Below, piece after piece: positions 1 to 12,420 of a stretch of DNA of 64,000 bases. The notes below the pieces were generated by a model. That model saw nothing but the letters and a program-made list of their open reading frames with translations, had not been told where the DNA came from and did not search any database. Numbering within the stretch: the stretch's first letter is position 1; every line of letters starts with the position of its first letter. A program made the translations under genes and the position numbers. The DNA is from Sitta carolinensis (lineage: Eukaryota > Chordata > Aves > Passeriformes > Sittidae): NCBI GenBank assembly GCA_032173965.1, contig CM063288.1, positions 12,876,501-12,940,500 on the forward strand, written 5' to 3'.

Positions 1-3000
1 TGAAGTTCACTTAGAGATGTGAGTATCACTTCTCTGACAAATATTATGACTATAGGGAAGAGTGGATAGGAAGATGGAGTTTCATTCCCACCAATGTGAT
101 GCTTACCTGTTTTGTTTTTTCTTTTTCTTTAGAGATGTGCTTTTCCTTATTTTGCAGAGTCTGGGAAAATACTCCAGTAGAAGAGCATACTGGTTTTCTT
201 ACAGAAAATGTCAAGGTGGCTTATACTAAAGATTTTTTCCCCCACTTGATTTCAGAGATTCTCTGCTGTTGTTGGTGCCTCAAAACACTCAGCTGTGTGT
301 AGAGTTTGCCCTTACAAGCACTGGAAGCTGAGTTCCCTCTTGAGACACCAATGAACTAAGTTGGCCTGACTGTGTGTTTTCCACAGAGTTCAGGGTTTCT
401 GAAGTGATGATAACTTTTTGTGAAGGAAGTGATTTTTATCAGTCTGGATTCATAAGCCTCTAACAACTAGAAAGGCCATGTGTCAGGTCTGAGGGTGTGT
501 AAAATGATGTAGTATATTGTAGAACTGTTTCTTTCCTGCAATCTGAATACATTTTAATTACTTCATCAAAACCTTTATTCCAGCACCTAGAATGACAGAA
601 ACACCTGGCTGGTTTTCCCCTGAACATGGACTGATCAAGCATGTTTCAAAGTCCTGGTTAGTGAAAATAAATAGTAAATTAAAATGTAATAAATATAATC
701 GGAACAAAAATGCACATATTTGGAAGCTTTCATCTCTGAAATCTTGCAGAAAAACACTTTCTATACCTATGATGTGTTACTCTGTCTCTTGGTGAAAACA
801 GAAGGAAGGAATTTGTTTCTTTCCTATACTAAAAGATAATCTCAAAGCAATATATTTCACTGCAGAATAGAAAACATAAAAAAAAAAAATGAGTATGTAC
901 TTGATTACACAGATATTTAAAGTAATTACATAAGTATTATCTTTCCTAGAGGCTCATTGTGTTTATTTAGGGTTTTCCTATCTCTGATGCAATATTATCC
1001 TCTTTAATTAGGAAATATATTTACCAATCATGTTTCATCAGATTATAAAATATACTATATTAGCAGTAAGATATAATTGTGTCACAGATTGTGCCCATGT
1101 GTATCTCAGACAAGTACTGGAGCACAAGGAACCTCTCTCAGCCCCTTCTCAGCTCAAGGACTTCTTGAATCCTGACAAACTGGAGTCTCATGCACTAGTA
1201 TTTTGCAGATAGACAACTAATGAACAGCTCTGATAGAAAATTTTATTTTGCCTGTTGATTATGGTGTCCTTTCACTTAGAAAAAAAAAATCAAAATACAG
1301 AGACAATGTCGTGTTACTTATTTTTTGTAACATGGATAAATGACTCATACTGGTGTCGTATCCCTTAGCAAATATATGTGTGTTGTCAGTATCGCTAAGT
1401 AAAAAAAAAAAATCAACAGCCATCTGGGGAAGAATGTAAGAGAATTTTATGATTTGCTTTGTAACCTAAGTGAAATTCTTTTTTTTTAAGGAATTTAATA
1501 CTTCAAATCATTGTCTTAAATGTGAGTGAAGTTTCAAGTGATTTCTTTAAGCTGACTGTCAGAACTGTCAGCAGCAGTCTGAATGGAGCTTTCACTCTGT
1601 TTCCTGTGACACCTGCTGCCACCGATAAGACTGAAGTACAGAGGGGACTTCTTCCATGCTTACATGGAGGTCGGGGTAGTTGCTGCACCTTCAATAATCT
1701 TGGATGAAAAGAGTTTTCATACTTCTGTATTTCAGAAGTCCCCTGTTATTAAATGAGCAGAATAGCCTTCATAAGTGAAACAGATAAACTCTGAGCTGAC
1801 TGAGAGCTTGTATTTTTGTTTGAAATTCATATAGCTGAAGAAAGTAATTTTGAATAGACTCCAGACTATCAAATTAAATTAATTTCTTCTAAATTCCTGA
1901 GAGACCTTACATGTTTTCTTGAAGAGAACTAAGAACACTCCTTTCATGGCAGCAAAAGTAACAATAGTTGAGAGAACGGTCAAGGCTTTGTGGTGTACAA
2001 TTTGTTTATTAAGTCCTTTGTAGTGAGAGAAAAAGAACATTTCTGAATTTGTGTTAGGACTGGATAACAACAGAATTATTCATGGAGACTTCATTGTCTT
2101 CCACCTTGTATTACCATAATGACATTCACAACATTCTACTGCACAGCTGCACGCTGCTTCTTAAGAAGCATTTGTAAAAGTTAACACTATGTCCAGAGTT
2201 TTGTTTCTTTGCTTTTATCCAGTTATAAGAATGTCTAATGACAGCATTAACTATTCAGATCAGAGGTCTTGCTAGCGTTGTGTCCAGTGACACTGGTCCA
2301 CAGAGGCTGGCCGTGGGCACGGTGAGAGCAGGAGGATGTGTGCCATGTGTCTGACATACCCTGTCTTAAAGCCACAGGGCATCGTGGGCGGGCCCGTGTG
2401 TGTTTGGTGTTTGTGTGTGTTCCAAACCTGCCACAGGACAGCACAACACTGCTGTGCAGCTTTTCAGGCTTGAATGGGGCTTCACTATCATGGCACTGCC
2501 TCAGCCACAGATTGCAAACGTGTGGGACAGTCCCTATTTCCCTAACTGGAGAACTGCTTTCTTATCTTCAGTAAAATTCCTCAATTTAACTGATTGCCAG
2601 AGGCAATTGCAATATTTCTAAGGCAGAAGATTGGAATATGATGCTGATAAAACTAAAGTGAGAATGCCAAAGGTGGGAAAGACGGTGATTGAGAAGCACA
2701 GGGCCATATTAGAATTTTGCCCATATACAGGAAATATGATCAAGTAGTAGTATTTCCATGGAGAGTCATTTGCACAAAGAGTAGATTGCCGAATGCTCTA
2801 AATAAAACAGTGAAATTATTAGATCTCTATTACTTTGAGCAAACACAATTTAAATAGTCATCTCTCTAAAAATAGTATGTTTGTAATTACAGTAAAGAAT
2901 TTGTTTCACATGGTCATCCTTTTCCCTAGAGTGTCTCTTTTAAAATTTTTGAACAACAACTTGCATGTTTGTTTAATGTGCTTTTGATTTTTACTGCTAC

Positions 3001-6000
3001 AAGGCAAATTAGCCACCACCAGGCCAAAGCTGTCTGAATATTTGGATTAATTTTGTACTCCATCTTGTCTGAAATAATGGTATTTAGCAATTCTACCAGC
3101 TGGCCAGCAAAATTAGAATGAATATGGATACACTGCAAATAACAATATAATCAGGAGGACTAACTGAAAATAACAAGACTCTTCTTTTTATTTTATTTAT
3201 TTTTAATTTTCAAAATTCACTGAATATTTAGATTAACAGTTTTTAAAAATCCCAACATTTGCTAAGATATGATTACATGCGACAAAATATAAAATCTAGA
3301 GTTTACTCTCTTATATAGTAACTGTGATTAAAATAATCTAGAATTCTTCACAGTTAACAGGGTAGACATTTAAATGATGGGTAATTTTCTGTTGTTTTAA
3401 GTGGATACTAGTTTTAGCCTAAGAAAGAAGGGGTTTTATATGACACCAAGAATGTAAAGTGTATTTACTCCCAAAAGCGCATCTGATATTGACTACAGAT
3501 CTATCAAACAAGCAAGATCCTGTATGTATGCACCTACAATGTGAGTACTCACACGTGTAATATGTTACTGAACTTTTGATTGCCTACAATGACAGTAGCC
3601 TAACACATTCTGATTCTGATGGTCATTTGGCCAGAAGGTCACAGCTCAGAATTGTCCTCTGCCAACAGCAGGCAGCTGACCATCAGTGCTGACAGATGCA
3701 GCCTCAGCCGTGACAGCAGGAAAGGAAGTGATTTCTGTACAGACAAGTGCCAGGGTCCTTAGGGATTCAGTCTGTGGCTCAGCAGATGCTTGATTTTGCT
3801 CTTTATTTTAAAGAACTCAAATACTCTTCATTTTTTTAACACCATTAAACATATGCCTAAGTTCTTTGATGGAGAAAGGACTTTGAGAAGACCTGACGTG
3901 TAGTGGAAGATGGTGCTCTGTTGTTCAGAAACTGTGTTCAATTTGCTTAACTAGTGTGACTTTGTAAGAATGAAACCCCTGTTGACATAAAGTCTGGACA
4001 GAGCATAGTCTGTGCTTAGGACTGGACTGAGACCATCCTGTGGGGGCAGAGAGGAAGGTGAATAGCCATGTAAAACCTGCCTTTGTTATCAGTTTGCCCT
4101 CATGGTTAGAGATCTGTGCCCAAGCCCACTTCATTTAATATTAGAATACCACCGGCAGAGCTTTAGTACTCTGAAGAGAGATTGTTAATTTTATTTTGTC
4201 CTGGGTTAATCAGATCTACTTTTCCTCTCCTTGACTTTCGTAGTTGCCACATGCATGGATATATGGTGGTAAGCCAGACCTCAGCTTCCTTAGAGAACTG
4301 AGACTACAACTGTGTTGCTACGTTAGAGTGAGCTGAGGATACAAACTGCATCACTCAACTTTGGTTCCCTTCAGTCAAGAGACAGGGAAGCAGCTGAGGA
4401 GCCAAAAACAGTATCAGAAAGTGAGCTCACAGTTATACAGCTGAGGCTAAGGCTTGGAGTTGGTTAGTTGCCCTAGAAATTTTCTGAGAGCACTTTGCCT
4501 TAATCAGAGTGATTTGGAGCATTAGTTTATAAGCCTGGCTGCTGGAAATATGGAGGGTACCTGGATGACCCAGCTGAGAGAAAAAGGTTGTTTCCTGACT
4601 GCATTTTTTTTTTTTCCTGGGGAGATTCATTGACATAAGGGGGTTTCATTGAAAGAAAGTTGTTTACTGGGAACTTTTTAAAATGACAAAAGTATTTTGT
4701 CAGAATGTTTTCCTCTAACTAGATTGCTGACACTGACTGTGGTTGTTCAGCAGTGAAGTTCCAATGATGTATGGAGTTGTTGGATCATAGCAGCCCCTGT
4801 CATGTTCCCTAAGTCGATCTCAGAGCTGCATGCTATGAAGAGTCTTTTTTCCAGTCCGTGTATAATTAACCAATGTTGTTTTGTCTCATTTTAACTAAGG
4901 GACAAATAAATTTATAGGTGAAATTTTTATTTCTAGGTTCATGCTGGTTTTTGCTTTTCCTCAGTTGTGAGCTGGCAGATATCTCTGAGAAGTTGTGGTC
5001 CCTGTGCATTCATAAGTAATTTGTGACATTTTTCTACCTTTTATTTCTTCTTACAGTCCAGGCACAGAATGATCTTCTTAAGCATTCATAAGAAATATAA
5101 ACAGGAAAAAAAGGTTTAAAAATTTCTATAAAATAATATTAAATCTTTTGGTATTTGGCAAACAAAGGAAACAAATCAACACTAATTTATTCTACTTCTA
5201 AAAGATTAAAAATTGAGGATTTTTTTTTTTGTGGAAAAGTGAAGCTGAAGCTTGAGCATTTGGAATCAGAAGGAATCACATGAATTTGACCTTCCAGCAC
5301 TGCTTGTTTTGCCAGTCCCTGAAACAGATAAAGAATGAGGACAAATGAAAAAATAATTTAAAAAATAGAGTAAATGCAAACCCACAATAATTAAGCAACC
5401 ACATGGGATTAGTCCTAGTTTTGTTCTCATTATTAGTTTGAACCTGTCTCATTTTATCAAGCTTCACTTATCTGCTGGGAGAGAATAACCTCTCATATGT
5501 CACATATATAAATACATCTCAAAGTCTTTTGATGAGCTGGAAATCAGGGAGAAGTTATGAAAACTACTTTAAAGGTTCTTCAGAATGATGTAGAGAACTT
5601 AAGAAAAGGGAGTTAAAGAGTTAAAATAACATACCTGAATTCATAACTGCAATTGGATATGAAATGAAATTTGGATTTGTCTGACTATACCGAAGTCAGG
5701 AGAAGATTTGTAGTTTAATCAAATCAATTTGCCTTACAAGAATCGGGAAATTACTTTTTATTTTTTAAAATAATGGCTACTATAAAAGAAAAATGGGAGC
5801 AAGATTCTATTTCTCAAATTATATTTTCATGGAAAATTTAACAACAAATAAGAACCGAGAAAATTTTGTGAAAAATGTTAAATTTGAATTTCTTCTGCCA
5901 AATGATCATTGCAAAAAGCAATTTTATATTTGGAAAATGTAGGAGGGATAAGTAGGTTAGTGAAAAGAGTGGGAGGAAAAAAAAATCCCTCTATTGCTTA

Positions 6001-9000
6001 GTAAAGAACAGGACTTGTACTCCAGTGTGAAAATAACATACCTTTCAGTAACTGGTTGTAATTCTAAATACAGCTAAAATGACTTCTGTGGCCTTGTTCC
6101 AAGTGCATTAGTTTAGCCTAAAAGTCACCAATGCTTCTGGGAATGCAGCTACATTTTAGTATAATGGGATTATTCTAAGGAAACACGTGGGAAACTACAG
6201 GAGAAATTGCTTATAAATTTCCATGTAAAATTACAGCTCTCTAATAACATAACCAAGCATCCAATTTATCTGAGCAAGATTTTTAGTGTCGTTCCTTTAG
6301 TAAGAAATATTTCTGAGTGCCTGTGTGCATACTGTATACATGCATAATCCTTAAAGAGCATGGGGAAGATGGGTCTCCTTGTTCTCACTGCATGTGTGCA
6401 CTTCCTGCCTGCCAGCCTCAGGCTGAAACAGTGTATTGTGCATTGATCAAGTTAAAAAAGATGACTTTGCTTTGCTTTGCCTTTTCTATTTTTCCGATGA
6501 AGAAATGAAGGAAGAGACAGCCAGTGATGGGTTTGTTGTTCTGTGAGAAGTAATGAAGAAAGTAATAGAATTCAGAGAATACCTTGAAATTCGGACCCGC
6601 CATCGAATCAAGTAGCCATACCCCAGGAAACTGCTTTAAATGTCAATTTAACTTACAAACAGAGAGCAAGTCCATTTGATCTTTAAACTTACAGCTTTGA
6701 AACTGTGTTATGCAACTAAATGTATCATAGAGTTCTTTTAAAGAAGAGGGCGATGATTATACTGTCAAAATGTGACATTAGCCTAATCTAACACAACAAA
6801 ATCCATGTTCTATCAAATTGTAATAAGGGTAGTTTTATAAACAGGAGTCTTCTTTTGAAAAAGCTGATTATGTATCTGATTATTATTTGGTGCATCAGGC
6901 ACCTCTGTCAGGGAAAGCATGTCAGGTTAGTTGGATTTCTATTTACATTCATTTTGGCAATTACTGTACTTTCTTATCTATGCATATGCATTTCATTCTC
7001 CCTTGTCTTACAAATACGTATGTCTATTTTAAAACAGGTGGACATCACTTCACTTGTAAGGTGTGGATTCTGCATAGAACTCACCTTGAGAAATATAGCA
7101 ATTACTTGTTTTGCAGATTGCTTTCTTTTTATGTCTCTAATGTGCTAGTAGAACACTGGGACATTTGTGCTCCAGTCTCTGTGATCTTTGAAATAAAAAA
7201 AAAAGCTGTCTCAATTTCAAGCATGTTTTATACAAATAAATACTCAAAAGTAGTAATCTATACATGGAAAAGCTTCCATTAGAAAAAAGTTCGTCTGCCA
7301 AACCCCTGAAATTCTGGCTGCCCCTATGACCCAGGAATTCAAAAAAGGCAGAAACCTAAAGCCATATACATTACCATGATGTAGAGTCATTCTTTGCTGT
7401 TGTATCAATCAGGTTAGTGGGAGTCAATGATACAAATTAGAACATCTGGTGAACTTAATTTATTGTCAAAACTAGTTAATTTCAGTTGCTGTTGAACGAA
7501 TTGATATAACTTTTTTTCCCACCAAAGAACCCTTTCATACTGATACCATTCCCATGGTGCATTAAGCCAGGAACTACCTAGACATCCTGCTTTCTCTTTT
7601 CAGGGAAAATAGACTTAAAAAGAGACTCAGATTGCCTTGCGAAATATAAATACACCTAATGAACTGAATGAGACACATTAGAAGAATCTATATTTATCTG
7701 TAGTATTTAGCTTTTAATCTATTTGTTCAAAATAAACTTAAGACTTTTATGTGAAAAAATTATTTTCTTGCTAAATCAAATAATTACTTATGGCACAGTT
7801 TTCCTGCAGAAAGTATTTTTTATATAACAAAGCTCTTGAGGATGAAGGGTTGCAGCTTTCATCAAAACAAGAAAAGAGCAGACAGACACAAGTAACATTC
7901 CTGAAAGCTTGAAGAATGCAGGTGCTAATTATACCTTTCTTAATGCATACAAAAGCACATAAAAATCCATTAACAGACAGGGAACTTCATTTTCACATAC
8001 AATCTTGTCTGAAAGGAAACTATGAGCAACAAGAGCTGCTAAGAGGTCTCCTGGGATCAAATCTTTGATGGTTTATTGATCTCGTTCAATGCTTTTAGAA
8101 TCATTAAAAGTCACCTTTCCTTTGTCATTCAGTCCTGCTAGGGAGTAAATTGAACATTATGTTCATGTAGGTCATTGAGTACTTTTTACAGTAGTTTATT
8201 CAAGCAAATGGAAGAACGTGCTCCTCCTAACTGACTGGCAAGATTAGGATATCAGAGAAGGAAAATTGTTAAAGAGAAACAAAGCACCAATTTGCTTTGT
8301 AATATGTTTCTCTTGAAGAGCAAAAGATTCATTTACTTAAGTGAGGTGTCTAAAGGGGCTGTGGATATCATATTTGTGTCTTTGTGAGAGTCCTTGTCTA
8401 AAAGAAATAATTATAGTAAATATCACCTATTTTTCCTGTGTTAGGGACTCAGGAAGCTAAAAAAGAATACAACAAAACCCCATTTTTTCATCCTCTCTAG
8501 GCAAAAAACTTTTAAAATCATGTTCAACATAAGGCAATAAACAGAGTATTCTCAGAAATTAGAACAAATGCCCTCAGAAAAAGTCTTTTTCCTAGGAAGA
8601 ACTCCATTATGTGTAACATTCAATACAGATGCTCAATAAAGAGACCTCTAGTAAAAAAAGCAGCACATCTGGATGGAGGATGTTGAGGCTTTTTTAATGT
8701 TTTTTCCCTGCTGTGAAGCAGGAAAATAAATATTTCGTTGTTTATAAGCATCTCATAACCAGAAAGAAAAGAGCATGTTCTAAAAGCCCACAGAAATGAT
8801 TTCTCTCTTCTCTTTTTAGTACCAGGCAGCAAATCAGTGACAACCACATGTCGATGAGCTCTACTGTTCCACTGAAGTACAGCACCCACAGCAGGAACCT
8901 CTTTTTGTTGCAATCCAAAGTAGTTTGCTGAATAGTAATTCATCTGGTTGCCACCAATGCATCTTTCTCTGTCCTTGCACTCTGGTTTCAGGGCCTTTAA

Positions 9001-9260
9001 GGCAGTGCAGCCCAATGACTCTCCCTTTATCTGAATGTAAGCAGGGTGCACATACTGTTATCTGTGCTGCCTGCTGCAGACAGGGTCTTCATCTGCAGTC
9101 TTCTAAAAGCATTTTTCTCTACTTGCCACCTTTTCCAGTGAAAAAGACTCTGTGTTGTTAGGTGCCACACACAGATAGCAAGCTTTTTCATGACACATAT
9201 TCAACTTATTTAAAATTTAGAAGTACTTTATAAGAGTATAATGTAGTAATATAACAATAT
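1..9260. other. Unique AT-rich non-coding sequence
   Basis: No exon, RNA gene or recognisable transposon seen. Open frames are short (mostly 60-80 codons; 131 codons at 6887-7282 and 143 at 8620-9051 minus) and read as AT-rich chance frames: no domain, no repeated motif, no convincing splice context. Short homopolymers occur, such as T runs at 4604-4615 and around 5220. A GC-richer patch at about 2280-2470 is listed separately. Intergenic or intronic status cannot be decided from this sequence alone. Confidence 0.6.
2280..2470. other. Local GC-rich patch, function unknown
   Basis: This stretch is clearly richer in G and C than its surroundings. It contains a GC-box-like core GGGCGGGCCCG at 2386-2396 and a short GT-rich run at about 2397-2420. 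Overlapping open frames on both strands (65 and 78 codons) match nothing I recognise. It could be an old repeat, a noncoding exon or a regulatory patch, and nothing seen decides among these. CpG sites are few, so it is not a CpG island. Confidence 0.3.
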
Positions 9261-9495
9261 TCATGGAATTCTATACAGAAATGTTGGTTAGAAGGTACCT
9301 CTGCAGATCTATAGTCCAGAATCCTGCTTGAAATGGAATAATTGTGAAGGTAAACTCAGCTATGGCTTTCTGTGGTTGTGCTGAAAACCTCCAGTGATAT
9401 ACAAGGTATAGCTTCTCTCTGTGAACAGTGATGCACCACTGTCCTCTTGAACATAGTAGGTGAAAGACTAACTTAAATCTGCATCCTGTCTCCAA
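9261..9495 (-). mobile_element. CR1 LINE 3' fragment, antisense and degraded
   Basis: Read on the plus strand, this resembles the reverse complement of an avian CR1 3' end: a start like TCATGGAATTCTATACAGAA, then GTTGGTTAGAAGGTACCTCTG, then a counterpart of the usual 'tctatagtccaaacctcctgctt' segment at about 9308-9330. Further matches are the 'gaaaacctccagtgat' segment near 9383, the 'agcttctctctgtgaacagtgatgccactgtcc' region at about 9410-9445, and 'gtgaaagact' near 9460. CR1 is the main LINE of birds; copies are usually 5'-truncated, as here. Many substitutions and small indels mark an old copy. The 5' limit near 9495 is approximate. No reverse transcriptase coding sequence remains. Confidence 0.75.
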
Positions 9496-12374
9496 CTAAG
9501 GCCTGTATCAGATGTCTAAGAACAAAAGAATAGGACAAATATATTTCCTCATAATACTCTTCCAGCATTAGACAGCTAAAGTCTTCTCAAAGTACTCTAC
9601 AGATGATGTTTCTTTGTGTTTTTCTTTATTTCTTTCTTGATTTGGAAAGGAAGGGGAATAATTTTCCCTGCAGAAGTATTAAATACGATTGAAAGTGTAT
9701 TTCAAATACTCACTTCATTTGACAAAGTCCCTGGCTTTCAGTCACCCAAACAGCAGAGTAATAACTATTTCAATAACATTTTAATGAAAAATATAATGTG
9801 AAATCTAGACCTATTGCCTCTGTAAAATTCAGAAAATGGAATAGTGTAGATAATTTTTTTATTGAAGTTTTTTGGTAGCTAAAGAAGGGACTAAAAAGAA
9901 ACTGCCATTCTCTCATCCAAGCCCATTGCTTTCCATTAGATATCTGAAATCATTCTTCTGGAATTACTGTTCTTGCTGTTAGACTCTTTCACTGAATATA
10001 CACTGCTTAGAGCCAAATCTCTTATCAGGCCCATTTCCTACTTCCTTTTTGATAAAGTAAAGAATATTATTCAGACTTCCTTTCTTACCCTCTCCAGAGT
10101 AGCCTAATCTGTATTTCTACACCTGAGTCTTTCAAATGTAGGAGTTTAACGTTGACTCAAAATCAATTCATTTGCCAGTAACTGAAGAGCTCATGTAAGT
10201 TCCCCAGAATAATTTGTCATATTGAGCTAAACTGCCTAAACTCAAACTTAGCTCTTAGAATTTACATTATGATTAATGTATTCATTTCTTCAGTTCAAGT
10301 AACCACTGATTTAAATATGTCACTCTGCGAAGTTTGTCATAGTGTGATGTGAAAAAGATAACCAGGCTTTTTCTAAATGTTTTTTCTTTATACATTGAAT
10401 AAGTTTCAAGGCATTTTTAACTCCAAAATTCATTATTAGTGCTTTCAGCAAGAGCTAACAGAGTAACAAAAGTTCTTTTCTTGGAAGGTAGAGCTTGCCA
10501 TCTTTATCTTCTTGAATTTATTAAAGATCTGGTTTGTATTTATTAAAGTACTGGTTTTAAGTTTGAAGTGTATGATATATCAAGACATTAAAACCCACAC
10601 ATCAACAGTCTCTTTAACTTTGCCAGGAAATCTCCGCTCATTAAAAGAAAATTACTTAAAGAATAACAAAAAATAATGGTATGCTACAAGTTGAAACAAC
10701 TCATTTTGCCTCTTTTAGTCAAAAATCCCATGTAAATTAAATTTAGTTTCTAAGTTTTTCTTGTCAGCTGTCATTCTGATACCCCCTGCCCTGCAGTTCT
10801 AACTGTAGGAGCTATAAGATGACACACCACTTACTACAAGTTCCATCATTAATTATATTGTGCACAGGCCCTGTCAGATGCTGGTGCCACTGGGAAATTG
10901 CTAGCTTGATGGAGATTATTTTTGTTTTACTTCTTTTTATGTCCCTGGCTCTATTCTCCCTAGTCCCTTCTTTTCCTTGAGGGGATCATGGTGGTGAAAT
11001 AGCTGGTGTGATAAATTGATCAGCAGGGTACCATAGCAGCATTAAGCTATCCATCCATCAGGACTGCAGTGCATTTGAGTGAGTAGGTGCTGGTTGGCTG
11101 ATATTTCAGAACCCTTTCCAAGTGATGGAAAGGCTTTCACCTCTAAATTCCAGCCTCCACCACATTAGAAATCTTTCTAACTTTAAATTGTTTCAGTGTA
11201 TATAGAAATAGTAAATAATAGGATAAAAGATTTGTTCTCTGGGGGACATTTCTATGAAGCACAACAAACTCTCTTTATATTGACTGTTAAAAAATGCCAA
11301 CAATTTTTTATTGTAAAGAAGTCACTGAGGACTAAGAGTAGCAGATGAAAAGATCTCTTTTAGTAATATGTCAGTCCAGTTTCTTCAGCTGTCGAGTGCA
11401 GAGTGGATTAAAATTCTTGAGTACTAGATTTGTTTTATGGCCTCGCTGCTCTGTCTACATTGTCTAATGACCTGCTGCCAAGAACAGAGGCTGAGTTGCA
11501 ACTTTAGCCATTATAATTGTATAAATCTTAGGGGACCTGTGTCTGAAAATCTGCTGGGTGCACCCCAGACTTTTATGTGGGCATTGGTTGTTGTTTGTGT
11601 TCCTTGAGAACTACTATAGCTCAGGAGGGGTTTATATACATTATCTTACCCGTCTTACTGATTTCATTGCCACTCCCTAAACTTTCAGAAGTGTGATTTT
11701 TGGATGTGTCTTGAGACCTCTGGGTTTTTGGTGAACACCAGTCTTTAAAAAGGGACTGAAATCAAACTGAAATTCAAAGGACACTGTATAATAAAGATAG
11801 CACATCTTAGTAGCAGAAGCAGAAAATGAATGAAAAGTCTTCCCCTTAAATAAAAGAACACTCTTGACAGTGCTCACCTGCAAAGTGTCTCATACTTCCA
11901 ACAAAGGAGGTGAATAGAGGCCTTTTCTAATCTCATCAGAGAAAATTCTGCCAGAAATGGTCCTACTGCTTGTGATGTGTGAACAATTCAATGATTCAAA
12001 GCACACTAATAAGAGCATGTAACTGATGATCCAAAGAAATTGTGCCTGGTGACATGGATGAGGAGGACACACTCTCTGTCAAGGGCAAGTGGGTTCAAAA
12101 GAGCATCGTTATTCTTCTCTCTAAACTTTCACTTGAGAATTTTAAAATCCAGTCCTATAACTGCTACTGGCTGCTGCATAAACCACTTTAAGGATTTGTG
12201 AAATGTTTAACAAGTGTTCTTTGCCGGTTTTAAGCTGCTAATGTAGTTTTTCTTTTACAACCTCCTATGTCTTGCTTCTCTAATATAAATATGACTGTGC
12301 ATGTGGATATAAAATAAGTATTTCGTTAGTCAAAAATTTCATTTTGAAAACATCTATGATAGAGTTCTTTGGAG

Positions 12375-12420
12375 TTTTTTTGTTGGTTTGGGTTTTTTTG
12401 GTTTTTTGTTTTTTTTTATT
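12375..12420. repeat. T/G-rich low-complexity tract
   Basis: Runs of T broken by single G, GG or GGG over about 46 bases. This type of tract recurs at 44088-44131, 47145-47165 and 48310-48394. It could be a decayed poly(A) tail of a retroposed sequence on the minus strand or simple slippage; no adjoining element is recognisable. Confidence 0.7.

Noticed and set aside
6887..7282. 131-codon frame and an overlapping 97-codon hydrophobic frame
   Set aside because: Overlapping frames with compositional hydrophobicity only; no transmembrane protein family recognised.
8620..9051. 143-codon frame, minus strand
   Set aside because: Length is at chance level for 64 kb; the sequence resembles no family I know and has no conserved-looking motif.
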